A stretch of DNA of 64,000 nucleotides from Solimonas sp. K1W22B-7 (lineage in GTDB: Bacteria; Pseudomonadota; Gammaproteobacteria; Nevskiales; Nevskiaceae): positions 1,550,001 to 1,614,000 of the forward strand of contig NZ_CP031704.1 of NCBI RefSeq assembly GCF_003428335.1, read 5' to 3'. The notes beneath the pieces were generated by a model. The model saw nothing but the letters and a program-made list of their open reading frames with translations. It was not told where the DNA came from and made no database searches. Positions 25,931 through 33,707 of this stretch are shown here, in pieces. Made by a program: the position numbers and the translations under genes. How positions within the stretch are numbered: the stretch's first letter is position 1; every line of letters starts with the position of its first letter.

Positions 25931-26800
25931 ATGGGCCAGGCCGCAACAGCCTCGATGACGGTGGACGCCGAGATCCTCGTGCCCGCCGCGACCGTGCAAC
26001 TCGTCCGCTTCGACATGGCGCGTCCGGCGGACAACCTCCTGCGGGACGACAAGAGATACTGGCTGGACCTGTGCCTGACGCCGCGTCCGCAGAACGCCCG
26101 TGCCTGTTATCGCGACCACTGGAGTCCGCATCGCTTCGAGCGCATCGGCAAGGTCTTCCTGCTGCCGCCGGGCGAGACCATGCAGGCGCGCAGCGATGGT
26201 GTGTCCTCGCAGGCCTCGATTCTCTGTCACCTGCAGCCCGAGGCCTTGCGCGACGGCTGCGGCGAGGCCCTGCAGTGGACCGACAGCCGCTTGCAGGCCA
26301 GCCTCGACATCCGCGATGCCAGTGTGCGCAGCCTGCTGCTGCGCCTGGCGACGGAAGCGCGGCATCCGGGCTTTGCCAGCCAGCTGCTGGCGGAACTGAT
26401 CATCGGACAGCTGTCCATCGAGCTGCTGCGCTATTGCGCACGCGTCAGCGAAGCGCCTTCCGGCAGCGGCCTTGCGGCCTGGCGCCTGCGCCGGATCGAC
26501 GAGCGCCTGAGTGAAGTGGCGGCGGCGCCGACGCTGTCCGAGCTGGCCGCGCTCTGCAGGGTGTCGGTGCGGCAACTGACGCGCGGTTTTCGCCAGAGCC
26601 GCGGCTGCTCGCTGGGCGAGCATGTCGCCAATGACCGCGTCGAGCGGGCCAAGCGCATGCTGCTGGGGGACGAAAGCGTCAAGGCCGTGGCCTATTCGCT
26701 GGGGTTTTCCTCGCCGTCGAGCTTCTGCTTCGCCTTCCGCCGCAGCACCGGGGTGACGCCCCGCGAATTCCGGCAGCGCGCTCCACGCCTCGCCGCCTGA
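25931..26800 (+). CDS. AraC-family regulator following the P450
   Basis: A 289-residue AraC protein with a C-terminal double helix-turn-helix (about 185-285). It has Leu-Ser-Glu-Leu-Ala-Ala-Leu-Cys-Arg-Val-Ser and Val-Ala-Tyr-Ser-Leu-Gly-Phe-Ser-Ser-Pro-Ser-Ser-Phe-Cys-Phe-Ala-Phe-Arg-Arg. The N-terminal 170 residues match no domain I can name, though that length is usual. It starts 24 nt after the P450 with an AAGGAGAAAG ribosome binding site, so it is probably co-transcribed and may feed back on the P450 promoter. A perfect hairpin terminator follows. Confidence 0.85.
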   Translation: MGQAATASMTVDAEILVPAATVQLVRFDMARPADNLLRDDKRYWLDLCLTPRPQNARACYRDHWSPHRFERIGKVFLLPPGETMQARSDGVSSQASILCHLQPEALRDGCGEALQWTDSRLQASLDIRDASVRSLLLRLATEARHPGFASQLLAELIIGQLSIELLRYCARVSEAPSGSGLAAWRLRRIDERLSEVAAAPTLSELAALCRVSVRQLTRGFRQSRGCSLGEHVANDRVERAKRMLLGDESVKAVAYSLGFSSPSSFCFAFRRSTGVTPREFRQRAPRLAA

Positions 26801-26824
26801 GCGGCGTCTTCTGCAAAAAAGAAT

Positions 26825-26855
26825 ATGGCGCGGACCTGATCCAGGTCCGCGCCAT
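26825..26855. terminator. Bidirectional terminator between AraC and aldehyde dehydrogenase genes
   Basis: ATGGCGCGGACCTG at 26825-26838 and CAGGTCCGCGCCAT at 26842-26855 form a perfect 14-bp stem with a three-base loop. The minus strand continues into a run of six T (A run at 26815-26820), so termination is strongest for the leftward aldehyde dehydrogenase transcript. Confidence 0.88.
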
Positions 26856-26871
26856 TGGTTTTCCGGCGGAC

Positions 26872-28335
26872 TCAGGACGCGCGGATGCCGATCGCCTTGG
26901 TCTCGAGGAACTCCTCGATACCCTCGCGGCCCCATTCGCGGCCCATGCCGCTCTGCTTGTAACCGCCGAAGGGCAGGTCGCCGGTGATGCTCATGCCGCC
27001 GTTGACGCTCAAGGCCCCGGCGCGGATGCGCTTGACCATGGCCAGCGCGCGCGGCGTGCTGCCGAAGACCGCGCCGCCGAGGCCGTAGATGCTGTCGTTG
27101 GCGATGCGGATCGCGTCCTCGTCGTCCTCGTAGGGGATCACCACCAGCACCGGCCCGAAGATCTCCTCCTGGGCGATGCGCATGCTGTTGTTCGCGTCGA
27201 CGAAGCAGGTGGGTTCCACGAAGAAGCCGCCGCCCTTGTCGGGGCGTGCCTTGCCGCCGGCGATCAGGCGCGCGCCTTCCTTCTGGCCGATCTCGATGTA
27301 GCTCATCACACGTTCGAGCTGACGCTTGGAGATGACCGGGCCCATGATGCAGGTGGGCTCGTCGTACAGGCCCCACTTGCTGGAGAAACCGGCATAGGCC
27401 ATTTCCAGCGCCTTCACGGCTTCCTCGTAGCGGCTGCGCGGCACCAGCAGGCGCGTCGGGTAGGCGCAGCCCTGGCCGGCGTGGAACACCACCATCGAGC
27501 CCATCACCACCATCGGGAAGTTCGGCGAGTCGTCGAGCACGATGTAGGCCGACTTGCCGCCCAGTTCCAGGAACACGCGCTTGAGCGTCGGGGCGGCGTT
27601 TTCCATGATGCGCTTGCCGACGGCCGTGGAGCCGGTGAACGACACCAGGTCCACGCGCGGGTCTCGGGTCAGCATCTCGCCCGCCATCGCGGGATCGGCA
27701 GAGGTGACCACGTTGAACACGCCGGGAGGGAAGCCGGCCTCGGCGGCCAGCTCGCCCATGATCGAACCCATCAGCGGCGTATCGGGCGCCGGCTTCAGCA
27801 CCACGGTGCAGCCGGCCAGCAGCGCGGCGACGACCTTGCCGATGTTGACGTACAGGGGCACGTTCCAGGGGGTGATCGCGGCGACCACGCCGACCGCCTC
27901 GTGCACGACCAGGCGCTTGGTGTCGAAGCCGTACTCGTTGCGCAGGCCGCGGTCTTCTTCCCAGGTGACCTGGGGAAAGCATTCCAGCAGGCCGTCGGCG
28001 CCATTGAGCGCACCGTCGATCTGCGCGCGGGCGGCGGCGCCGATGGCCGAGCCGACTTCCACACGGGCGATCTGCACCAGCTTGTCGCGGTTGGCCTTGA
28101 GCAGGTCGCGGTACTTCTTCATCAGCTCGAAGCGGTACTCGCGGTTCACCGGCCAGTCGGTGCTGTCGAAGGCGCGCCGCGCCGCGGCGATCGCCTCGTC
28201 CACGTCGGCGGCGGAGGCATCCGCGGCCTGGCCCACCACTTCGCCGGTCCAGGGGCCGATGTTGTCGTAGGTCTTGCCGCTGCTTGCGCCGCGCAGCTTG
28301 CCGTCGATGTACAGCCTGGCCTCGGGAAGGGTCAC
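26872..28335 (-). CDS. NAD(P)+-dependent aldehyde dehydrogenase, GTG start
   Basis: A 487-residue aldehyde dehydrogenase. Visible are the Pro-Trp-Asn-Val-Pro-Leu segment, the cofactor Phe-Thr-Gly-Ser-Thr-Ala-Val-Gly motif, catalytic Glu in Leu-Glu-Leu-Gly-Gly-Lys and catalytic Cys in His-Ala-Gly-Gln-Gly-Cys. It closes with Glu-Ile-Phe-Gly-Pro-Val and Pro-Phe-Gly-Gly-Tyr-Lys-Gln-Ser-Gly. The GTG at 28335 is chosen because AGGAG lies 7 nt upstream; an in-frame ATG at 28350 has no such site, and the open frame back to 28452 adds residues unlike the family. It is divergent from a TetR gene and probably finishes oxidation of an alcohol or aldehyde made by the local oxygenases. Confidence 0.9.
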   Translation of the reverse strand: MTLPEARLYIDGKLRGASSGKTYDNIGPWTGEVVGQAADASAADVDEAIAAARRAFDSTDWPVNREYRFELMKKYRDLLKANRDKLVQIARVEVGSAIGAAARAQIDGALNGADGLLECFPQVTWEEDRGLRNEYGFDTKRLVVHEAVGVVAAITPWNVPLYVNIGKVVAALLAGCTVVLKPAPDTPLMGSIMGELAAEAGFPPGVFNVVTSADPAMAGEMLTRDPRVDLVSFTGSTAVGKRIMENAAPTLKRVFLELGGKSAYIVLDDSPNFPMVVMGSMVVFHAGQGCAYPTRLLVPRSRYEEAVKALEMAYAGFSSKWGLYDEPTCIMGPVISKRQLERVMSYIEIGQKEGARLIAGGKARPDKGGGFFVEPTCFVDANNSMRIAQEEIFGPVLVVIPYEDDEDAIRIANDSIYGLGGAVFGSTPRALAMVKRIRAGALSVNGGMSITGDLPFGGYKQSGMGREWGREGIEEFLETKAIGIRAS

Positions 28336-28470
28336 GTTCTGGCTCCTCATTGGATGCGTTATCGGGGACGTGCACGCGGGCAGGGAGGCTGCGCGGCACG
28401 CGCGCCAGCCGCGGGAGCCGAACCCCTGGATGCGGGCCGGTCGACAATGCATGGTCGCTTGTCAGTTATA

Positions 28471-28496
28471 ATCACCATCGTTGACTAGCAAGTCAA
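28471..28496. promoter_or_regulatory. Candidate operators in the aldehyde dehydrogenase/TetR divergent promoter
   Basis: ATCACCATCGTT at 28471-28482 resembles the two sites next to the P450 gene. Overlapping it, TTGACT at 28481-28486 and AGTCAA at 28491-28496 form a dyad with a four-base spacer. The location between the divergent aldehyde dehydrogenase and tetR starts suits a TetR operator. Confidence 0.45.
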
Positions 28497-28568
28497 GACG
28501 GAGGAGGCTAGCGGCAGCGCCGTCCGGACGCGGGCGGCGGCAACAGGAATTCCAGGGGCGAGGCTCAC

Positions 28569-29258
28569 ATGGCGGACGGGACCACTTTTCCGGGCAGGAA
28601 GCCGCAGAAGCGCAAGCGCAACCCGGATCGCACGCGCACCGCGATCCTCGAGGCCGCGGGCAAGCTGCTGGCGCAGGACTGGTCGGAGGGGCTGAGTGTC
28701 TCCCGGGTGGCGCAGCTCGCCGGAGTCAACCGCGGCACGGCCTACCAGCACTTCCCGACGCGCGAACAGCTGCTGGACGAGACCACCACCTGGGTGAGCG
28801 ACCGCCTGCGCCAGGCGGTCTTCGGGGACCAGCCGGCAGACCAGGACGTGCGGCAGATCGATCCGCAGAACGTCGCCGACCAGATGGTGAAGTTCGCCAT
28901 GGGCAATCCGGACCTGTGCCGCGTCTGGCTGTTCGAGGTACTGTCGTCCAACAGGGCCGACCGCGACCCCTTCTGGAAGCAGTACCGCAGTCAGCTCGAG
29001 AGCTTCGCGGAGACCGACCTGGCGCAGCCGGGCATCGACGTGGAGGTGCAGGCCGTGATCATGCTGATCGGCACCTTCCTGTGGCCGGTCTTCGCCCGCG
29101 GCCAGGCACGCACCGCCAAGGACCGCGAGCAATTGTCGAAGCGCTTCTCCAACGAACTCCTGCGCCTGAGTTTGCATGGCACCATGCGCCCGGAGAAATT
29201 CCCCGCGCTCAATGCCAGGGTGGCGAGCACGCCCGGTGAGGGCAAGCGGTCGAAGTGA
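28569..29258 (+). CDS. TetR-family transcriptional regulator
   Basis: A 229-residue TetR protein. The helix-turn-helix at about residues 22-65 shows [11 protein letters not shown] ... [20 protein letters not shown]. The C-terminal domain is helical and lacks a recognisable ligand signature. It is divergent from the aldehyde dehydrogenase and 34 nt upstream of a dienelactone hydrolase gene, which it probably co-regulates. A run of Lys/Arg precedes the HTH. Confidence 0.9.
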   Translation: MADGTTFPGRKPQKRKRNPDRTRTAILEAAGKLLAQDWSEGLSVSRVAQLAGVNRGTAYQHFPTREQLLDETTTWVSDRLRQAVFGDQPADQDVRQIDPQNVADQMVKFAMGNPDLCRVWLFEVLSSNRADRDPFWKQYRSQLESFAETDLAQPGIDVEVQAVIMLIGTFLWPVFARGQARTAKDREQLSKRFSNELLRLSLHGTMRPEKFPALNARVASTPGEGKRSK

Positions 29259-29292
29259 ACGGGCCTGGGCCCAAACCCTGGAGACTGGCGGC

Positions 29293-30012
29293 ATGCGCAA
29301 GCAGAAGATCGAGTACGGCAACGGCCCGACGCAGTTCCATGGCTGGCTGATCCGGGACGATTCCCTCGACGGCGTCCGGCCTGGCGTGCTGGTGTTTCCC
29401 GAGGCCTACGGGCTGAACGAACACGCCATCGAGCGCGCCGAGCGCCTGGCGCAGCTGGGCTACGTGGCGCTGGCGGCGGACATGCATGGCGGCGGCGTGG
29501 TCTACAGCGACACCGCCACGCTCGGGCCCGCCATCCGGTCACTCTTCGGTGACCGCGCCGAGTGGCGCGCGAGAGCCCAGGCCGCGCTCGATGCCCTGCT
29601 GGCGCAACCGCAGGTGGACCGCGACAGGGTTGCCGCAATCGGCTTCTGCTTCGGCGGCGCCACCTGCCTGGAACTGGCGCGCAGCGGCGCCCCGCTGTCG
29701 GCCCTGGTGACCTTCCACGCCGGCCTGCAGCCGCCCCTGGAAGCGGATGCCGGCCGCATCACCGGCAAGGTCCTCATCTGCCACGGCGCCGAAGACCCCC
29801 TGATGAAGCCGGAAGCCTTGAACGCCGTGCTGGCGGAACTGAGCCGCGACCGCGTCGACTGGCAGCTGCTCAGCTTCGGCGGCGTGGCGCACAGCTTCAC
29901 CAACCCCGACGCCGACGCTCGCGGAGCGCCCGGCTTCGCCTACAACGCCAACGCCGACCGCCGCTCCTGGGCCGCGATGCAGGGGTTGTTCGCAGAAGTA
30001 TTTGCGAATTAG
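29293..30012 (+). CDS. Dienelactone hydrolase-family protein
   Basis: A 239-residue alpha/beta hydrolase of the DLH family. The nucleophile elbow is Gly-Phe-Cys-Phe-Gly-Gly near residues 116-121, with Cys as nucleophile as in true DLH. The acid is Asp in His-Gly-Ala-Glu-Asp-Pro-Leu-Met, and the His is in Gly-Gly-Val-Ala-His-Ser-Phe. Classical substrates are dienelactones of chloroaromatic breakdown, but many family members act on other esters or lactones. The start is chosen at the Met preceding the conserved N-terminus. It is probably in one unit with the TetR gene. Confidence 0.87.
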   Translation: MRKQKIEYGNGPTQFHGWLIRDDSLDGVRPGVLVFPEAYGLNEHAIERAERLAQLGYVALAADMHGGGVVYSDTATLGPAIRSLFGDRAEWRARAQAALDALLAQPQVDRDRVAAIGFCFGGATCLELARSGAPLSALVTFHAGLQPPLEADAGRITGKVLICHGAEDPLMKPEALNAVLAELSRDRVDWQLLSFGGVAHSFTNPDADARGAPGFAYNANADRRSWAAMQGLFAEVFAN

Positions 30013-30014
30013 CT

Positions 30015-30140
30015 CCCCTCTCCCGCTTGCGGGAGAGGGGTGGGCGAGGGGATGAATCCCCGAGGTAGGGCAACGCATGGAGCAGTTGCCGACGAGGGGA
30101 TGGCCCCCCGAGGTAGGGCAATGCATGGAGCAATTGCCGA
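30015..30140. repeat. REP-like palindromes: CTCTCCCGC hairpin plus two GGCAA-stem units
   Basis: A perfect 12-bp palindrome (CCCCTCTCCCGC at 30015-30026, complement at 30029-30040) is followed by two copies of a 35-bp unit at 30058-30092 and 30106-30140. Each unit contains a stem: GGCAAC/GTTGCC in the first and GGCAAT/ATTGCC in the second, so both sides of the stem changed together. A third copy is at 31150-31184. The remaining sequence to 30309 holds no gene I can support. Confidence 0.8.
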
Positions 30141-30309
30141 GAGAGGGTTTCTGTAGCTCTGCCAGTGATTAGCCCATGCTTGTGCCCGTTCGTAGGTTGG
30201 GCTGAGCGTAGCGATGCCCAACATCCCCGCTCGTGGAGTAGTAGGGCGGGCCTTCGCCCACACGCATCTGCTTTGACCCCATCCCGCACCCGCCCCGCAT
30301 AATAGCCCC

Positions 30310-31086
30310 ATGAACTCACCGCAGTCCGTCACCCGGGTCATCCACATCCTGGAAGCCCTCTGCGCCAGCCCCGAGCCCCTAGGCCTGGCGCAGCTGAGCC
30401 GTGTGCTGCAGGCGCCCAAGACCAGCATCGCCGCCCTGCTGCGTGGCCTCGCCGAGGAAGGGTTGGTGGAGCAGGTGGAAGGCAGCTACCGCCTCGGCCC
30501 CCGCGCCTTCGGCCTGGGCAGCGCCCTGCTCGAAGCCCGCCGCCGCTTCCAGTCCTCGGACCTGGTCCGCGCCGGCATGCGCCGGCTGGCGGAGCGCTCG
30601 GGCGAGACGGTGCTGTTCGCGGTGCGCGATGCCGAAGCCGGCACGCTGACCTACGTCGACGCCATCGAGAGCCGCAAGGTCGTGCGCTTCACTGTCTCCG
30701 TGGGAGACCGCCGCCCCCTGTACTGCACCGCCGGCGGCCGTGTGCTGCTGGCGGCGGAGCCGGAGGAAGAGGTGAAGGCATACTTGCGCCAGCTCAAGCC
30801 TCAGGCGCTGACCGCCAGCACGGAGGTCGACAAGCAGAAGCTTGCCGAGATCATCGCCGCGGTGCGGCAGACCGGCGTGGCGCAGACGATCGATCAGGCG
30901 GCGGATGGTGCAAGCGGCACGGCGGCAGCGGTGCGGGATGCTACCGGCGCCGCGATCGGCGCACTGATCGTCGCCGCGCCCAGTTCGCGGCAGCAGTCGC
31001 GTGGCGATGAGTTGGCGGGCATGGTGCGGGAAGAGGCGGCGGCGATATCTGCCAGCCTGGGCTATCGGGCTGCGGCGAAAGCCTAG
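30310..31086 (+). CDS. IclR-family transcriptional regulator
   Basis: A 258-residue IclR protein. The N-terminal winged helix-turn-helix (about 1-65) has Val-Ile-His-Ile-Leu-Glu-Ala-Leu-Cys and Leu-Ala-Gln-Leu-Ser-Arg-Val-Leu-Gln-Ala-Pro-Lys-Thr-Ser. The effector domain (about 80-250) includes Gly-Arg-Val-Leu-Leu-Ala and a closing Gly-Ala-Leu-Ile-Val-Ala-Ala-Pro. IclR regulators often govern aromatic or acid catabolism. It stands alone, bounded by REP-like repeats on both sides, so its target is not evident. Confidence 0.9.
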   Translation: MNSPQSVTRVIHILEALCASPEPLGLAQLSRVLQAPKTSIAALLRGLAEEGLVEQVEGSYRLGPRAFGLGSALLEARRRFQSSDLVRAGMRRLAERSGETVLFAVRDAEAGTLTYVDAIESRKVVRFTVSVGDRRPLYCTAGGRVLLAAEPEEEVKAYLRQLKPQALTASTEVDKQKLAEIIAAVRQTGVAQTIDQAADGASGTAAAVRDATGAAIGALIVAAPSSRQQSRGDELAGMVREEAAAISASLGYRAAAKA

Positions 31087-31107
31087 CTCTTCCTCCATCA
31101 GCATCTC

Positions 31108-31184
31108 CCTCTCCCCGCCTGCGGGGAGAGGGTTGGCGAGGGGATGGATCCCCGAGGTAGGGCAACGCATGGAGCAGTTGCCGA
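31108..31184. repeat. REP-like palindrome and third GGCAA-stem unit
   Basis: A CTCTCCCCGCCTGCGGGGAGAG-type hairpin at about 31108-31130 precedes a copy of the 35-bp unit at 31150-31184 (stem GGCAAC/GTTGCC). The arrangement, hairpin then unit, is the same as at 30015-30092. Confidence 0.75.
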
Positions 31185-31566
31185 GGTGAGGGGGCAGGCG
31201 ACGCTTTGGGTAGCCTTCCCCCGGTTCTCAGAGCTTCTCGTAGCTCGGTTTGCCGCAGGCAAGCCGGGTCGGACCGCCTCTACTTCTCCGCCCCAAGTTT
31301 GTCCGCAAATCTCTCAAACCTGACTCACCTGTCAGGTCGCCAACAGACAGCCAAACTCCTTGTCGCCACGGCACCAAGGCGCGATAGTGCGAGGCAGGGT
31401 GCCGCGGGGAATGTTGACCCACTTGGCTCGGAAGGCGATTCGATGTTTCGGCCTGCGCGCGTCGGTGATGTACTTCTCGTTAGCGACTTCTGATCCATCA
31501 AGGGTTTGCTGCCATTGGCCTTGAGTTGGATGTCAGAGTTAGGTATCAAAATAAAATCTAGTTGGT
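31185..31566. other. Intergenic stretch before the cassette array
   Basis: About 380 nt with no gene I can support. The open frame at 31206-31493 has no ribosome binding site and no recognisable protein. The stretch lies between a high-G+C regulator gene and the low-G+C array, so it may contain the decayed left flank of an integron, but no integrase remnant was recognised. Confidence 0.4.
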
Positions 31567-31598
31567 GTTGGGCCCAACAAGTAGGAGGTCACTGAGCT

Positions 31599-31943
31599 AT
31601 GTCCGAAGAGTCCGATCCGAAGCCATTCTCCATCAAACCAGATGGCTCTATGTCAATGAAGATAGAGCCCGATGGAAAGATAAGTGCAAGTTCCGATGAC
31701 CCGATTGAGATGGATCTTGGCACGATTAAGTCCGTTGGAATTGAAAACATCGGCGACGTGAAGGAGCACTCCATAAACAACCAATTCGGATTCGTGTCGC
31801 ATTTTGTGAGGTTCACGAATGGCGGTGAATTGGAGTTCGCGTACAACGCCCAGGGCCAGATCGTAAAATTTGAAGCCCGTAACTTGCAGACAGTTGTACA
31901 AAATGGCGAGCGTCTAATGTTCAGAGTGAGCAGCAAGCAGTGA
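31599..31943 (+). CDS. Hypothetical cassette protein 1
   Basis: A 114-residue protein that I do not recognise. The first 45 residues are rich in Ser, Asp, Pro and Lys, with two Pro-Asp-Gly turns. The rest looks like beta structure (Phe-Val-Ser-His-Phe-Val-Arg-Phe and Leu-Glu-Phe-Ala-Tyr). There is no signal peptide or membrane segment. AGGAGG lies 10-11 nt before the ATG. Its stop is 14 nt before a complete attC site, the normal place for a cassette gene. Confidence 0.7.
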   Translation: MSEESDPKPFSIKPDGSMSMKIEPDGKISASSDDPIEMDLGTIKSVGIENIGDVKEHSINNQFGFVSHFVRFTNGGELEFAYNAQGQIVKFEARNLQTVVQNGERLMFRVSSKQ

Positions 31944-31957
31944 GTGGGCGCACATCG

Positions 31958-32017
31958 GTCCAACCAGCGTTTCAAGCCGACGCGGCTGCGCCGCGCGGAT
32001 AAGCTAGGGCGTTGGGA
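31958..32017 (+). repeat. Complete attC recombination site
   Basis: The 60-bp site begins with GTCCAAC (R'' consensus RYYYAAC) and ends with GTTGGGA (R' consensus GTTRRRY except the last base). Between them a GC-rich hairpin, CCGaCGCGGC / GCCGCGCGG around TGC, has one unpaired A, as expected of the extrahelical bases that IntI reads. The interior TTCAAGCCGACGC is close to the attC of aadA-type cassettes. Confidence 0.82.
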
Positions 32018-32031
32018 ACTTTGGAGGGATC

Positions 32032-32565
32032 GTGAAGCGATCTAAGGTATCTACAGATCAACGTCAGGAGCATTCACATCTTCGCTGGCTTGTTGAAAGT
32101 CGTGCTGCAAATCAGCTGGCTTCCTTGCGATTGCTCGCTGTTATAGACAGTAATCATCAAAAAATACGGAGAAGCAGAACGCTCTCATTAAAGGCGCAAA
32201 TATTGGTAGGGGCTTGCTTTTCCCTATGGCGCGCCGCTTTCCTCGCCGATAAAACCGGCGCCAAGGAAGCTGTTCTAACTAACACGAGGGCTTTCTTAGC
32301 TAAGATGCTGGCGGACAACGCAATTGCTTATCCGCAAGATCGCGCTTCCCGCGAGTGGACCTTTAATTACTACATGAATAGTGCAGGCGACTGCTTGCTC
32401 TTGGTTGCCGATGATTGGCCTGATGTTGAGCGCGCTCTTCACACTTCAGGACTAGTGAACAAAGCGTCCGGGCCCAGGCGGCGATGGGAGTACTATCAAG
32501 CTGCCTTAGAGATCGCGGTAAGCAGCTTTGAAGCATCCTTTGGAAGGACTAGGAAATCTGCGTAG
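32032..32565 (+). CDS. Hypothetical cassette protein 2, GTG start
   Basis: A 177-residue, largely helical protein without recognisable domain. It starts with GTG, preceded by GGAGG four bases upstream, only 15 nt after the attC core site. Residues 45-75 are moderately hydrophobic. A Trp-Thr-Phe-Asn-Tyr-Tyr-Met-Asn segment and the Asp-Asp-Trp-Pro-Asp-Val region are the most distinctive parts. There is no signal peptide. The normal attC is missing downstream: a foldback element begins 4 nt after the stop codon. Confidence 0.7.
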   Translation: MKRSKVSTDQRQEHSHLRWLVESRAANQLASLRLLAVIDSNHQKIRRSRTLSLKAQILVGACFSLWRAAFLADKTGAKEAVLTNTRAFLAKMLADNAIAYPQDRASREWTFNYYMNSAGDCLLLVADDWPDVERALHTSGLVNKASGPRRRWEYYQAALEIAVSSFEASFGRTRKSA

Positions 32566-32568
32566 CTC

Positions 32569-32688
32569 GTAGGATGCGGTGAGCTTGCGAACCGCATCAA
32601 TCGTGTCTGGCGCGTATCGATGTTCGCCAGACTATGGCGCGGTAGTGGGCACGAGATGATGCGGTTCGCTATGCTCACCGCATCCTAC
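32569..32688. repeat. 120-bp foldback (MITE-like) element
   Basis: GTAGGATGCGGTGAGC at 32569-32584 and its exact complement at 32673-32688 are terminal inverted repeats. Nested inside are GCGAACCGCATC (32587-32598) with its complement (32658-32669), and TCTGGCG with CGCCAGA. The whole element can fold into one long hairpin. A smaller REP-type palindrome (AGCCCCGGAT ... ATCCGGGCT) follows at 32721-32742. The element carries no gene. Confidence 0.85.
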
Positions 32689-32747
32689 CGGGCTGGGATC
32701 AGGCATCGCGGCGCGCGAGAAGCCCCGGATTGCATCCGGGCTACTCT

Positions 32748-32781
32748 GCTGCGCCGCACGGCTTAAGCTAGGGCGTTGGAT
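32748..32781 (+). repeat. Right half of an attC site
   Basis: GCTGCGCCGCACGGCTTAAG followed by CTAGGGCGTTGGAT matches the right half of the 31958-32017 site almost base for base and ends in a perfect GTTRRRY core (GTTGGAT, 32775-32781). The left half is absent; foldback and REP sequence stands in its place. Confidence 0.75.
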
Positions 32782-32787
32782 GTGATC

Positions 32788-33147
32788 ATGGAATTTCCGA
32801 GCTTAGTGTTGCTCTGTGTGGCAGTAGCATTAGCCGTTATTGCTTGGGCGGTGTTACGTATAGTCCGCCGCCGCCGCATCGATGCGCAGTTTGGCGCAAC
32901 GGTTTCGGGTGGGCGTGGTGGCCATATCAAAATCCTGTGCGGCGGCAGGCCAGCACGTGCCGAGTATGAAGTTGGCACGACGGTAGACTTCCTCGTGTAT
33001 GAATCCAGTTTAGCCTGGGCGAGTGGCGACCCTCTTACAGCGAGTGATAAGCAGTTTCTCGCCGACACATTAAAGGCCTGGAGTGCAGCTCGCGGTTCTA
33101 AGTTGGAGATTGCGAATGACACCCAACGGGATTTTAAGGGGTCGTAA
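32788..33147 (+). CDS. Hypothetical cassette membrane protein 3
   Basis: A 119-residue protein with one N-terminal transmembrane helix (about 5-23) followed by Arg-Ile-Val-Arg-Arg-Arg-Arg, so the C-terminal 90 residues should be cytoplasmic. A Gly-rich turn (Ser-Gly-Gly-Arg-Gly-Gly) and the Leu-Cys-Gly-Gly-Arg-Pro-Ala-Arg patch follow. The function is unknown. ATG at 32788 is preferred to an in-frame TTG at 32776, which is inside the attC core. No attC is visible after it; a REP pair follows instead. Confidence 0.65.
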   Translation: MEFPSLVLLCVAVALAVIAWAVLRIVRRRRIDAQFGATVSGGRGGHIKILCGGRPARAEYEVGTTVDFLVYESSLAWASGDPLTASDKQFLADTLKAWSAARGSKLEIANDTQRDFKGS

Positions 33148-33165
33148 ATAACCCGCTGGAGGGCC

Positions 33166-33221
33166 GTAGGGCGGGGCTTTGCCCCGCCTGTCGCGAACGG
33201 CGGGTCAAGGACCCGCCCTAC
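33166..33221. repeat. 56-bp REP-pair element
   Basis: Terminal repeats GTAGGGCGGG (33166-33175) and CCCGCCCTAC (33212-33221) enclose two GC-rich hairpins, GGCGGGGC/GCCCCGCC and GGCGGGT/ACCCGCC. Like the 32569 element it starts with GTAGG and ends with CCTAC. It sits between cassette genes 3 and 4, where attC sequence would be expected. Confidence 0.8.
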
Positions 33222-33240
33222 TGAGCTAAGGGGAGTGGCT

Positions 33241-33699
33241 ATGGATACATCAGATGCAATCGCAGCTTTGTCAGTCGCTTTCGCAGCAGCATCCGCTTTG
33301 TATGCGCGCCACGCAGTAAGCGTTGCGCGACAGGCCAACGACATTTCTATCCACAATGAGCGTCTAAAGCTATACAAAGAGTTACTTTCATATCACGCAC
33401 ACCTTGCGTCTTGCGGAATCAGTGTTACTGAGCAGCAGCTATGGGCGTACCATGAAACTGCACAGTTAGCAGAGTTTTACTATGCCAAGGAACATGCGGA
33501 GACCTTCGAGGGCATATTCAGTGACTCTCTCCGGTTATTCAGTCTTCGGGATACTTTGGAGACTGCCAAAGAGGAACAATCCCAAGAGGAATATCAGCGG
33601 CTAGTTCATGATACCCGCCAATTGCATAGAGCCACGAGGGATAAATGTTCGGATCTTGCAGATTCACTCAAGCCGGTTCTTCGTATCGGCCGTCGTTAG
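33241..33699 (+). CDS. Hypothetical cassette protein 4, membrane-anchored
   Basis: A 152-residue protein. The N-terminus (about 6-25) is a weak hydrophobic helix. The rest is a highly charged, probably coiled-coil helical domain with many Glu, Gln, Lys and His. Similar small anchor-plus-coil proteins are common in bacterial accessory DNA, but the function is unknown. ATG at 33241 is preceded by AAGGGGAG; a GTG two codons earlier is in frame. It is followed by a hairpin, not by a recognisable attC. Confidence 0.68.
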   Translation: MDTSDAIAALSVAFAAASALYARHAVSVARQANDISIHNERLKLYKELLSYHAHLASCGISVTEQQLWAYHETAQLAEFYYAKEHAETFEGIFSDSLRLFSLRDTLETAKEEQSQEEYQRLVHDTRQLHRATRDKCSDLADSLKPVLRIGRR

Positions 33700-33707
33700 C
33701 AAAACTT

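Noticed and set aside
24590-28447. 1285-codon minus-strand open frame across the P450, AraC and aldehyde dehydrogenase genes
   Set aside because: It covers real genes on both strands in wrong frames and its composition is that of a shadow frame.
31500-31545. Extra GTTRRRY core sites (GTTGGAT at 31525, GTTAGGT at 31538) as further attC
   Set aside because: The 7-base consensus is loose and no matching RYYYAAC partner or hairpin was found.
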